Translations under genes and position numbers: made by a program
Source of the DNA: Pseudomonadota bacterium
Lineage (GTDB): Bacteria > Pseudomonadota > Alphaproteobacteria > Rhizobiales > Rhizobiaceae
Reading direction: 5' to 3'
Length of the DNA: 8,123 nt
Assembly: GCA_023387775.1 (NCBI GenBank)
Contig: JAEWHN010000371.1
Span: 1-8,123, forward strand
Shown: positions 1 through 6,251 of the stretch, one piece after another
Numbering within the stretch: the stretch's first letter is position 1
Layout: each line of letters starts with the position of its first letter
Notes under the pieces: generated by a model
Database searches by the model: none
Told to the model about the DNA's origin: nothing
What the model saw: the letters and a program-made list of their open reading frames with translations, nothing else

Positions 1-64
1 GGTCGTAGAACTTACGCCCGGTTTCCGGATCGATGCGCTTTGTGCCAAGTTCTGGTTTAGCCAC
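1..64 (-). CDS. TIGR02300 family protein (N-terminal fragment)
   Basis: Read leftward, a GTG start at 64-62 opens 21 codons that continue past the window edge: (M)AKPELGTKRIDPETGRKFYD. This matches my memory of the start of the TIGR02300 family, small alphaproteobacterial proteins of unknown function that begin with an MAK-ELGTKR...G-KFYDL pattern and often have an acidic C-terminal half. The start is supported by an AGGA-type ribosome binding site (plus-strand 70-74) and by a promoter at 93-121. The gene is divergent from aroA, an arrangement I recall from other Rhizobiales. No function can be assigned; only the N-terminus is visible. Confidence 0.8.
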   Translation of the reverse strand, partial: MAKPELGTKRIDPETGRKFYD

Positions 65-92
65 CGTAGATCCTCGTCTGAAAAGTTTGGTC

Positions 93-121
93 CCCATAAC
101 CACAGTTTTAGGCGCTGTCAA
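93..121 (-). promoter_or_regulatory. Sigma70-type promoter for the leftward TIGR02300 gene
   Basis: On the minus strand a perfect TTGACA -35 box (plus 121-116) is followed by exactly 17 bp and then TATGGG (plus 98-93) as a -10 box. Transcription would start near position 86, giving a leader of about 20 nt before the GTG at 64. The box sequences and spacing are seen directly; activity is inferred. No equally good promoter is visible for rightward aroA. A TATGAT at 133-138 is a possible -10, but it has no credible -35 at the right distance. Confidence 0.6.
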
Positions 122-130
122 AGCTAAAAC
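105..130. repeat. 7-bp inverted repeat in the divergent promoter region
   Basis: GTTTTAG (105-111) and CTAAAAC (124-130) are perfect inverted copies separated by 12 bp. The -35 box of the leftward promoter lies between the half-sites, and the left half-site lies in that promoter's spacer. The layout would suit a dimeric regulator acting on the leftward gene or on both divergent genes, but 7-bp arms can arise by chance and no known operator is recognised. Confidence 0.3.
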
Positions 131-269
131 AATATGATTCTCCGCGGCCGTAAAGGCCCCGTTCCGGCGCTGCGCGCGCGAGGGGATGACCCGCGCCGCG
201 GGCCATGATAGGAGACCCGCGCAACAAACGGAAAGCCCCGGTTTTTCGCGTTCGCCAAGAGGTATTTTC

Positions 270-1628
270 ATGTCGCACCAAGCCCTTCCGCAACCCGCCA
301 CGGCAGCAAGGTCGCCTGCGCTTTCCGGCACGGTCCGCATGCCGGGCGACAAGTCGATCTCGCACCGCTCGTTCATGTTCGGCGGATTGGCCTCGGGCGA
401 GACCCGCATTACCGGCCTGCTGGAGGGCGAAGACGTGCTGCGCACCGGCGAGGCGATGAAAGCGATGGGCGCCAGAATCGAGAAGCGTGGCGACGAATGG
501 ATCATCCAGGGCACCGGCAATGGCTGCCTGCTGGAGCCCACGGCGCCGCTGGATTTCGGCAATGCCGGCACCGGCTCGCGCCTGACCATGGGCCTGGTGG
601 GCACCTATGACATGGAGACCACCTTCATCGGCGACGCCTCGCTGTCGAGCCGGCCCATGGCCCGCGTTCTCGACCCGTTGCGCGAAATGGGCGTGCAGGT
701 GCTGAACGCCGCCCCCGGCGACCGCATGCCGCTGACGCTGCGCGGGCCGAAGGTGGCCGCCCCCATCAGCTATCGCGTGCCGATGGCGTCGGCCCAGGTG
801 AAGTCGGCCGTGCTGCTGGCCGGCCTCAACACGCCCGGCATCACCACCGTGATCGAACCGGTGATGACGCGCGACCACACCGAAAAGATGCTGCAGGGCT
901 TCGGCGCCAATCTCGAGGTCGAAACCGACAAGGACGGCGTTCGCCATATCCGCATCGAAGGCCAGGGCAAACTTTCCGGCCAGACCATTGCGGTGCCGGG
1001 CGACCCTTCCTCCGCCGCCTTCCCGCTGGTGGCGGCGCTGATCGTGCCGGGTTCCGATATCGTCATCGAAAACGTACTGATGAACCCGACCCGCACCGGC
1101 CTCATCACCACGCTGCTGGAAATGGGCGCCAACATCGAACTCTTCAATCAGCGCAACGCCGGCGGCGAGGATGTCGCCGACCTGCGCGTGCGTTCGTCCG
1201 AACTGAAGGGCGTCACCGTGCCGGCCGACCGCGCGCCGTCGATGATCGACGAATATCCGGTGCTGGCGGTGGCCGCAGCCTTTGCCGAGGGCGAGACGGT
1301 GATGCTGGGCCTGGAGGAACTGCGCGTGAAGGAAAGCGACCGTCTCGCGGCCGTCGCGCGCGGTCTGGAAGCCAATGGCGTCGACTGCACCGAAGGCGAA
1401 GCCACGCTCGTGGTGCGCGGCAAGCCGGGCGGCAAGGGCCTGGGCGGCGGTACGGTCAAGACCCATCTCGACCACCGCATCGCCATGAGTTTCCTGGTGC
1501 TGGGACTGGCAGCGGAAAAGCCGGTCACCGTCGATGACCAGACCATGATCGCCACCAGCTTCCCGGAATTCATGGGGCTGATGACCGGCATGGGTGCCAA
1601 GATCGACGTTCTGGAGCCCGCTGCGTGA
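270..1628 (+). CDS. aroA: 3-phosphoshikimate 1-carboxyvinyltransferase (EPSP synthase), class II
   Basis: This cytoplasmic enzyme joins shikimate-3-phosphate and phosphoenolpyruvate to make EPSP, the sixth step of the shikimate pathway. The 452-residue product is collinear with the Agrobacterium CP4 enzyme (455 aa). Visible motifs are MPGDKSISHR (24-33, with Lys28, Ser29 and Arg33 for substrate phosphate), LDFGNAGTG (94-102), MASAQVKSA (172-180), RDHTEK (201-206), the catalytic Asp327 in SMIDEYP, RVKESDR (352-358) and DHRIA (401-405). The ATG at 270 is chosen because its MSH N-terminus matches CP4 and an AAGAGG lies just upstream; the in-frame ATG at 186 would add an unsupported GC-rich extension. 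The codon for residue 100 (567-569) is Gly, where CP4 has Ala, the residue behind CP4's glyphosate insensitivity. The stop overlaps the cmk start, so the two are probably one operon. Confidence 0.97.
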   Translation: MSHQALPQPATAARSPALSGTVRMPGDKSISHRSFMFGGLASGETRITGLLEGEDVLRTGEAMKAMGARIEKRGDEWIIQGTGNGCLLEPTAPLDFGNAGTGSRLTMGLVGTYDMETTFIGDASLSSRPMARVLDPLREMGVQVLNAAPGDRMPLTLRGPKVAAPISYRVPMASAQVKSAVLLAGLNTPGITTVIEPVMTRDHTEKMLQGFGANLEVETDKDGVRHIRIEGQGKLSGQTIAVPGDPSSAAFPLVAALIVPGSDIVIENVLMNPTRTGLITTLLEMGANIELFNQRNAGGEDVADLRVRSSELKGVTVPADRAPSMIDEYPVLAVAAAFAEGETVMLGLEELRVKESDRLAAVARGLEANGVDCTEGEATLVVRGKPGGKGLGGGTVKTHLDHRIAMSFLVLGLAAEKPVTVDDQTMIATSFPEFMGLMTGMGAKIDVLEPAA

Positions 1629-2272
1629 CGGGCTTCGTCATCGCCATCGACGGTCCGGCCGGCGCCGGCAAGGGCACGCTGGCCCGCCGGCTTGCCGACT
1701 ATTACCACCTTGCCCAGCTCGACACCGGGCTCAGCTACCGCGCGGTTGCGCACACGCTGATCGAAAAGGGCTGGCCGCTCGACGACGCCGCGCACGCTAT
1801 AGAGGCCGCGCGCATCGTCGACCTCGGCCATCTCGATCGCACGGTGCTTTCGGCGCATGCGGTGGGCGAAGCGGCCTCGAAGGTGGCCGTCATTCCCGAG
1901 GTGCGGCGCATACTTGTCGAAAAGCAGCGGGAATTCGCCGGAAAGCCCGAGGGCGCGGTGCTGGACGGGCGCGACATCGGCACCGTCGTCTGCCCCGATG
2001 CAGACGTGAAGCTCTACGTGACGGCAAGCGCGGAAGTGCGCGCGCAGCGGCGGCTGGACGAGATCGAGGAAAAAGGCGGCCACGCCGAGTTTGCCGAGAT
2101 CCTTTCCGACATCGTGCGCCGCGACGAACGCGACATGGGACGCGCCGATTCCCCGCTGCGACCGGCCGAGAACGCGCACTTGCTCGACACCTCGGAAATG
2201 GATATAGAAACCGCGTTTCTCGCGGCAAAGTCGATCGTCGACGACGCGATGGCCAAGAGAGGCACCGCCTGA
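1625..2272 (+). CDS. cmk: Cytidylate kinase (CMP/dCMP kinase)
   Basis: This cytosolic kinase phosphorylates CMP and dCMP with ATP, recycling pyrimidine nucleotides from RNA and lipid turnover. The 215-residue protein has the P-loop GPAGAGKGT (10-18), the LDTGLSYR nucleotide-binding segment (32-39), SAHAVGEAASKVA (76-88), LDGRDIGTVVCPDA (113-126) and an arginine-rich lid RRDERDMGRADSPL (165-178), then LDTSEM (187-192). It is slightly shorter than the 227-residue E. coli enzyme, which I think is normal for alphaproteobacteria. The GTG start at 1625 overlaps the aroA TGA (1626-1628), giving GTGA and implying translational coupling; this start leaves only three residues before the first beta strand, as expected for the family. 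The aroA-cmk-rpsA order is common in proteobacteria and supports the call. Confidence 0.95.
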   Translation: MTGFVIAIDGPAGAGKGTLARRLADYYHLAQLDTGLSYRAVAHTLIEKGWPLDDAAHAIEAARIVDLGHLDRTVLSAHAVGEAASKVAVIPEVRRILVEKQREFAGKPEGAVLDGRDIGTVVCPDADVKLYVTASAEVRAQRRLDEIEEKGGHAEFAEILSDIVRRDERDMGRADSPLRPAENAHLLDTSEMDIETAFLAAKSIVDDAMAKRGTA

Positions 2273-2293
2273 GCTGGAATTTCCGCTCCTTCC

Positions 2294-2322
2294 CTTGCCG
2301 GAACCTGCGGAGCTCTCCATAT
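2294..2322 (+). promoter_or_regulatory. Candidate housekeeping promoter for rpsA
   Basis: CTTGCC (2294-2299), 17 bp, then CCATAT (2317-2322) matches the rhizobial housekeeping consensus CTTGAC-N17-CTATAT at 5 of 6 positions in each box. It lies just after the cmk stop codon and would give an rpsA leader of roughly 145 nt. An independent promoter would let the very abundant S1 protein be made at a different rate from aroA and cmk. The match is seen; promoter activity is inferred. Confidence 0.5.
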
Positions 2323-2364
2323 CGGGCACGAACTCGCCTGCCAGCATTCACTTGCGCCGGAAGA

Positions 2365-2398
2365 GCCGCTTAATAGCGGTACAGGGCTAGAAAAGCCC
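2365..2398 (+). other. Tandem small hairpins in the rpsA leader
   Basis: Two perfect short stems lie 4 nt apart: CCGCT-TAAT-AGCGG (2366-2379, with a possible G-T closing pair at 2365/2380) and GGGCT-AGAAA-AGCCC (2384-2398). Both have small A/T-rich loops. Neither is followed by a T-run, so they are not intrinsic terminators. They sit 66-109 nt upstream of the rpsA start, inside the predicted 5' untranslated region. In E. coli, S1 represses its own synthesis through a structured leader, so an autoregulatory role is possible here, but I recognise no conserved alphaproteobacterial element. Confidence 0.4.
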
Positions 2399-2473
2399 GG
2401 GAACGCCGGCAGGACAACGCAACACGAACCCACGGCGCCAGTCCCCTACCAGAGGGACGCTCCAGGAGATCAT

Positions 2474-4180
2474 ATGTCACAAGCAAACCCGACTCGCGAC
2501 GATTTCGCGAGCATGCTCGAAGAATCGTTCTCGGACGGTCATTCGGGCGAAGGCCAGGTCGTCCGCGGCATCATCACCGCGATCGAGAAGGACATGGCCA
2601 TCATTGACGTCGGCCTGAAGGTCGAAGGCCGCGTCCCGATGAAGGAATTCGGCGCCAAGGCCAAGGACGGCACGCTGAAGGTCGGCGACACCGTCGAGGT
2701 CTATGTCGAGCGCATCGAGAACGCGCTGGGCGAAGCCATGCTGTCGCGCGACAAGGCCCGCCGCGAAGAGAGCTGGGTCAAGCTGGAAGAGAAGTTCAAC
2801 AAGGGTGAGCGCGTCGAAGGCGTCATCTTCAACCAGGTCAAGGGCGGCTTCACCGTCGATCTGGACGGCGCCGTTGCCTTCCTGCCGCGTTCGCAGGTCG
2901 ACATCCGTCCGATCCGCGACGTCACCCCGCTCATGCACAACCCGCAGCCCTTCGAGATCCTCAAGATGGATCGCCGTCGCGGCAACATCGTTGTTTCGCG
3001 CCGCACGGTTCTGGAAGAGTCGCGCGCCGAGCAGCGTTCGGAGATCGTGCAGAACCTCGAAGAAGGCCAGGTGGTCGAGGGTGTGGTCAAGAACATCACC
3101 GACTACGGTGCGTTCGTCGACCTCGGCGGCATCGACGGCCTGCTGCACGTCACCGACATGGCATGGCGCCGTGTCAACCATCCGACCGAGATCCTCAACA
3201 TCGGTCAGACGGTCAAGGTGCAGATCATCCGCATCAACCAGGAAACCCACCGCATCTCGCTCGGCATGAAGCAGCTCGAGAGCGATCCGTGGTCCGACAT
3301 CGGCACCAAGTTCCCGCTCGGCAAGAAGATCCGCGGCACGGTCACCAACATCACCGACTACGGCGCCTTCGTGGAGCTGGAGCCGGGCATCGAGGGCCTG
3401 ATCCACGTTTCGGAAATGTCGTGGACGAAGAAGAACGTGCACCCCGGCAAGATCCTCTCGACCACCCAGGAAGTCGACGTGGTCGTGCTCGAGGTCGATC
3501 CGGCCAAGCGCCGCATCTCGCTGGGCCTCAAGCAGACGCTGGAGAACCCGTGGGAAGCCTTCGCCCGCAACCACCCGGTGGGCAGCCCGGTCGAGGGCGA
3601 GGTCAAGAACAAGACCGAGTTCGGCCTGTTCATCGGCCTGGAAGGCGATGTGGACGGCATGGTGCACCTGTCCGACTTGGACTGGAACCGTCCGGGCGAG
3701 CAGGTCATCGAAGAGTACAACCGCGGCGACGTGGTCAAGGCTCAGGTGCTCGACGTCGACATCGACAAGGAGCGCATCTCGCTCGGCATCAAGCAGCTGT
3801 CGCGTGACGCCGTCGGCGAAGCCGCCTCGTCGGGCGAACTGCGCAAGAACGCCGTCGTCACTGCCGAAGTGACCGGTATCAAGGATGGCGGCCTCGAAGT
3901 GCGTCTCGTCGACCACGACATCGATACCTTCATCAAGCGTTCGGACCTGTCGCGCGACCGTGACGAGCAGCGCCCCGAGCGCTTCACCGTCGGCCAGAAG
4001 GTCGATGCGCGCGTCATCGCCTTCGACAAGAAGACCCGCAAGCTGCAGGTCTCGATCAAGGCGCTGGAAATCGCCGAAGAGAAGGAAGCGGTTGCCCAGT
4101 ACGGCTCGACCGATTCCGGCGCTTCGCTCGGCGACATCCTGGGCGCTGCCCTGAAGAACCGCGGCAACAAGGACGACTGA
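2474..4180 (+). CDS. rpsA: 30S ribosomal protein S1
   Basis: S1 binds mRNA on the small ribosomal subunit and helps initiation on structured or weakly leadered messages. The 568-residue protein contains six S1 (OB-fold) repeats at about residues 27-92, 110-176, 197-265, 282-352, 369-439 and 456-528. Repeats 3 and 4 are the most canonical, with NITDYGAFV in both, then GLLHVTDM or GLIHVSEM and RISLG-KQ. The length is close to the 557 residues of E. coli S1, and repeats 1, 2 and 6 are more divergent, as is usual. The tail (about 529-568) is acidic, then basic, and ends GNKDD. The ATG at 2474 has a strong AGGAG (2464-2468) 5 nt upstream. A terminator follows within 25 bp, so rpsA ends the cluster. 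Confidence 0.98.
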   Translation: MSQANPTRDDFASMLEESFSDGHSGEGQVVRGIITAIEKDMAIIDVGLKVEGRVPMKEFGAKAKDGTLKVGDTVEVYVERIENALGEAMLSRDKARREESWVKLEEKFNKGERVEGVIFNQVKGGFTVDLDGAVAFLPRSQVDIRPIRDVTPLMHNPQPFEILKMDRRRGNIVVSRRTVLEESRAEQRSEIVQNLEEGQVVEGVVKNITDYGAFVDLGGIDGLLHVTDMAWRRVNHPTEILNIGQTVKVQIIRINQETHRISLGMKQLESDPWSDIGTKFPLGKKIRGTVTNITDYGAFVELEPGIEGLIHVSEMSWTKKNVHPGKILSTTQEVDVVVLEVDPAKRRISLGLKQTLENPWEAFARNHPVGSPVEGEVKNKTEFGLFIGLEGDVDGMVHLSDLDWNRPGEQVIEEYNRGDVVKAQVLDVDIDKERISLGIKQLSRDAVGEAASSGELRKNAVVTAEVTGIKDGGLEVRLVDHDIDTFIKRSDLSRDRDEQRPERFTVGQKVDARVIAFDKKTRKLQVSIKALEIAEEKEAVAQYGSTDSGASLGDILGAALKNRGNKDD

Positions 4181-4202
4181 TAGTCGCCCCTTGCATGCAA
4201 GT

Positions 4203-4241
4203 AAAAAGCCCCGCCGGAGCGATCCGGCGGGGTTTTTGTTT
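4203..4241 (+). terminator. Intrinsic terminator downstream of rpsA
   Basis: A 10-bp GC-rich perfect stem, CCCCGCCGGA (4209-4218) with TCCGGCGGGG (4223-4232), closes a GCGA tetraloop (4219-4222) and runs into TTTTTGTTT (4233-4241). An A-tract at 4203-4207 precedes the stem, so the structure could be extended and could also stop transcription on the other strand. It begins 22 bp after the rpsA stop codon. Confidence 0.93.
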
Positions 4242-4368
4242 GGACCAATGGCCACGCCGCGAGACGAATTCACTCTTTCGGCGCATTGCTCTAGGCTGAT
4301 GCGCAGACAGACGATTCACAGAACCCCCAAGTTCCCGCCTAAATCCGCAAACTGGCCAGCCTGACGAA

Positions 4369-6018
4369 ATGAAAGAAAATTCCGCGATCGAACGGGCCTC
4401 GCCTCTGGCGCCCTTCAGGCACGGCATCTTCCGCTCGGTCTGGACGGCCAGCCTCGCCTCCAACTTCGGTGGCCTGATCCAGAGCGTGGCGGCGGCCTGG
4501 ATGATGACCGCGATTTCCAACTCGGTCGACATGGTGGCGCTGGTGCAGGCTTCCACCACGCTGCCGATCATGCTGTTTTCGCTTGCCTCGGGCGCCATCG
4601 CCGACAGCTTCAACCGCCGCAAGGTGATGCTGACGGCGCAGTTCTTCATGCTCGTGGTCTCCGTGGTGCTGACGCTCACCGCCTGGTCCGGGGTGATGAC
4701 GCCCTGGCTGCTCTTGACCTTCACCTTCCTGATCGGCTGCGGCACGGCGCTGAACAACCCGTCCTGGCAGGCCTCGGTGGGAGACATGGTGCCGCGCGCC
4801 GACCTGCCGGCCGCGGTGGCACTCAACAGCATGGGCTTCAACCTCACCCGCTCCGTCGGCCCCGCCATCGGCGGCGTGATCGTGGCCGCGGCGGGCGCGG
4901 CTGTGGCCTTCGCCGTCAATGCGGTGAGCTACCTGGCACTGATCTTCGTTCTGCTGCGCTGGAAACAGCCGGTGACGGCGCGCGCGCTGCCGCGCGAACC
5001 CTTCGGCATCGCCATGACCGCCGGCTTGCGCTACGTGGCCATGTCGCCCAACATCGAGAAGGTGTTGTTGCGCAGCTTCGTCTTCGGCTTCACCGCAATC
5101 TCGGTGATGGCGCTGTTGCCGCTTGTGGCGCGCGACATCGTGCAGGGCGGGCCGCTGCTCTACGGCGTGCTGTTCGGGGCCTTCGGCATCGGTGCTGTGG
5201 GCGGCGCGCTGATCAGCGCAAGGCTGCGCCAGGTGCTGACCAACGAATGGATCGTGCGGCTGGGCTTCGTCGGCTTTGCCGTCTGCGCCGCGATTGCCGG
5301 CACCAGCACCCTGGCCTGGCTGACCTGCGCGGCGCTGCTGGTGGGCGGGGCAAGCTGGGTGGTCGCGCTGTCGCTGTTCAACGTCACGGTGCAGATGTCG
5401 ACCCCGCGCTGGGTGGTTGGCCGCGCGCTGTCGCTCTACCAGACGGCGACCTTCGGCGGCATGGCGCTGGGAAGTTGGATCTGGGGCCTGGTGGCTGATC
5501 GATACGGTCCGGGCGAGGCCCTGCTCTATTCGGCGGTGCTGATGATCGCGGGTGCTGCGCTCGGCCTGAAACGGTTCACCCTGCCCGAGCAGACCGCGCT
5601 CAACCTCGACCCGCTCAACCGCTGGAAGGAGCCGCATCTGGCGCTCGACGTGAAGCCGCGCAGCGGCCCGATCACCATCATGATCGAGTATGTGATCCGG
5701 GAAAGGGACATCGCCGAGTTCCTCCACGTGATGGCCGAGCGCCGGCGCATCCGCCGCCGCGACGGCGCGCGGCAATGGACGCTGTCGCGCGACCTGGAAA
5801 ATCCCGAGCTGTGGATGGAGACCTACCACACCCCGACCTGGGTGGAATATGTACGACACAACCAGCGCATGACCCATGCCGATGCGGTGGTCAGCGAACG
5901 GATCCGCAAGCTGCACAGCGGCGCCGAGCCGCCGCGCGTGAAGCGCATGATCGAGCGCCCGACGGACTGGTCGGTCGAGCTCAGCCAGCCCAAGCCGGTG
6001 ATCGATATCCACCATTGA
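4369..6018 (+). CDS. MFS transporter (MFS_3/EntS-like) with a C-terminal soluble domain
   Basis: A 549-residue inner-membrane protein. Residues about 16-402 form a 12-helix major facilitator domain of the MFS_3 (EntS/DUF894-like) type, with the loop 2-3 motif GAIADSFNRRKV (75-86) and its second-half counterpart GLVADRYG (373-380). Members of this group are proton-driven exporters of siderophores, drugs or other small molecules; the substrate cannot be read here. Residues about 433-515 are a hydrophilic extension rich in Arg, Glu and Trp (ITIMIEYVI..., then RRRIRRRDGARQW and WVEYVRHNQRMTHAD). It resembles the ferredoxin-like (ABM-type) tail found on many of these transporters and would be cytoplasmic. 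The ATG at 4369 is the only reasonable start: the in-frame stop at 4297-4299 is followed by no other ATG, GTG or TTG. It has no clear Shine-Dalgarno. The gene stands alone after the rpsA terminator. Confidence 0.88.
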   Translation: MKENSAIERASPLAPFRHGIFRSVWTASLASNFGGLIQSVAAAWMMTAISNSVDMVALVQASTTLPIMLFSLASGAIADSFNRRKVMLTAQFFMLVVSVVLTLTAWSGVMTPWLLLTFTFLIGCGTALNNPSWQASVGDMVPRADLPAAVALNSMGFNLTRSVGPAIGGVIVAAAGAAVAFAVNAVSYLALIFVLLRWKQPVTARALPREPFGIAMTAGLRYVAMSPNIEKVLLRSFVFGFTAISVMALLPLVARDIVQGGPLLYGVLFGAFGIGAVGGALISARLRQVLTNEWIVRLGFVGFAVCAAIAGTSTLAWLTCAALLVGGASWVVALSLFNVTVQMSTPRWVVGRALSLYQTATFGGMALGSWIWGLVADRYGPGEALLYSAVLMIAGAALGLKRFTLPEQTALNLDPLNRWKEPHLALDVKPRSGPITIMIEYVIRERDIAEFLHVMAERRRIRRRDGARQWTLSRDLENPELWMETYHTPTWVEYVRHNQRMTHADAVVSERIRKLHSGAEPPRVKRMIERPTDWSVELSQPKPVIDIHH

Positions 6019-6077
6019 GGGGCTGAGCCTTACGATGGCAAGGCCATCATAAGCCTGGTTCAGTTTGACCGGCCTAT

Positions 6078-6117
6078 ACCCCCACCCCTGTCCCCTCCCC
6101 ACAAGGGGGAGGGGGAC
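6078..6117 (+). repeat. 40-bp G/C-tract repeat unit, left copy
   Basis: The left member of an inverted pair, identical at 38 of 40 positions to the reverse complement of 6179-6218; the only differences are GT versus AA at 6090-6091. Within it CCCCTCCCC (6092-6100) pairs with GGGGAGGGG (6106-6114) around an ACAAG loop. The C-tracts at 6079-6100 read on the minus strand as four runs of at least four G separated by 1-3 nt, a G-quadruplex motif. The unit lies 60 bp after the exporter stop codon. I recall similar C-tract/ACAAG/G-tract palindromes as dispersed intergenic repeats in Rhizobiales, but cannot verify this. Confidence 0.85.
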
Positions 6118-6178
6118 GATTTCGTCGCCACAGCCACTCAAAACTGTGAAGGTTGCGCCGGACAGTCATTGCAGCAGG

Positions 6179-6218
6179 GTCCCCCTCCCCCTTGTGGGGA
6201 GGGGTTAGGGGTGGGGGT
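6179..6218 (-). repeat. 40-bp G/C-tract repeat unit, right copy (inverted)
   Basis: The inverted partner of 6078-6117, separated from it by 61 bp. CCCCTCCCC (6182-6190) pairs with GGGGAGGGG (6196-6204) around CTTGT. On the plus strand, 6196-6217 holds G4-A-G4-TTA-G4-T-G5, a textbook G-quadruplex motif. The unit ends 33 bp before the decarboxylase stop codon. In the convergent gap it may act as a bidirectional 3' end or RNA-stabilising structure. No T-run follows the hairpin, so it is not a classical intrinsic terminator. Confidence 0.85.
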
Positions 6219-6251
6219 TATTTCAAATGGCCGGGACTTCGCCCGATCCCC

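Noticed and set aside
188..222. Direct repeat GACCCGCGC (188-196 and 214-222) and the CCGCGCCGCGG palindrome upstream of aroA
   Set aside because: These are short, in a strongly GC-biased stretch, and expected by chance; there is no positional link to a promoter.
186..269. N-terminal extension of AroA from an upstream in-frame ATG
   Set aside because: The added residues (MTRAAGHDRRPAQQ...) have no family counterpart, whereas the ATG at 270 gives an N-terminus matching CP4 AroA and has its own ribosome binding site.
108..1475. 455-codon minus-strand open frame opposite aroA
   Set aside because: Antisense shadow; it also crosses the divergent promoter region and shows no recognisable domain.
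2981..3530. Internal sequence repetition within rpsA (such as the repeated ATCACCGACTACGG)
   Set aside because: This reflects the homologous S1 domains 3 and 4 of the encoded protein, not a DNA-level repeat or mobile element.
2477..4273. 598-codon open frame on the minus strand opposite rpsA
   Set aside because: It is an antisense shadow of a strongly expressed, high-GC gene. Its translation is rich in Asp, Val, Leu, His and Arg with no family resemblance, while the plus frame is unmistakable S1.
4339..6141. 600-codon minus-strand open frame opposite the MFS gene
   Set aside because: Its His/Arg/Gly/Gln-rich composition is typical of antisense frames in GC-rich DNA, and it runs across the repeat unit at 6078. 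The plus frame has clear transporter features.
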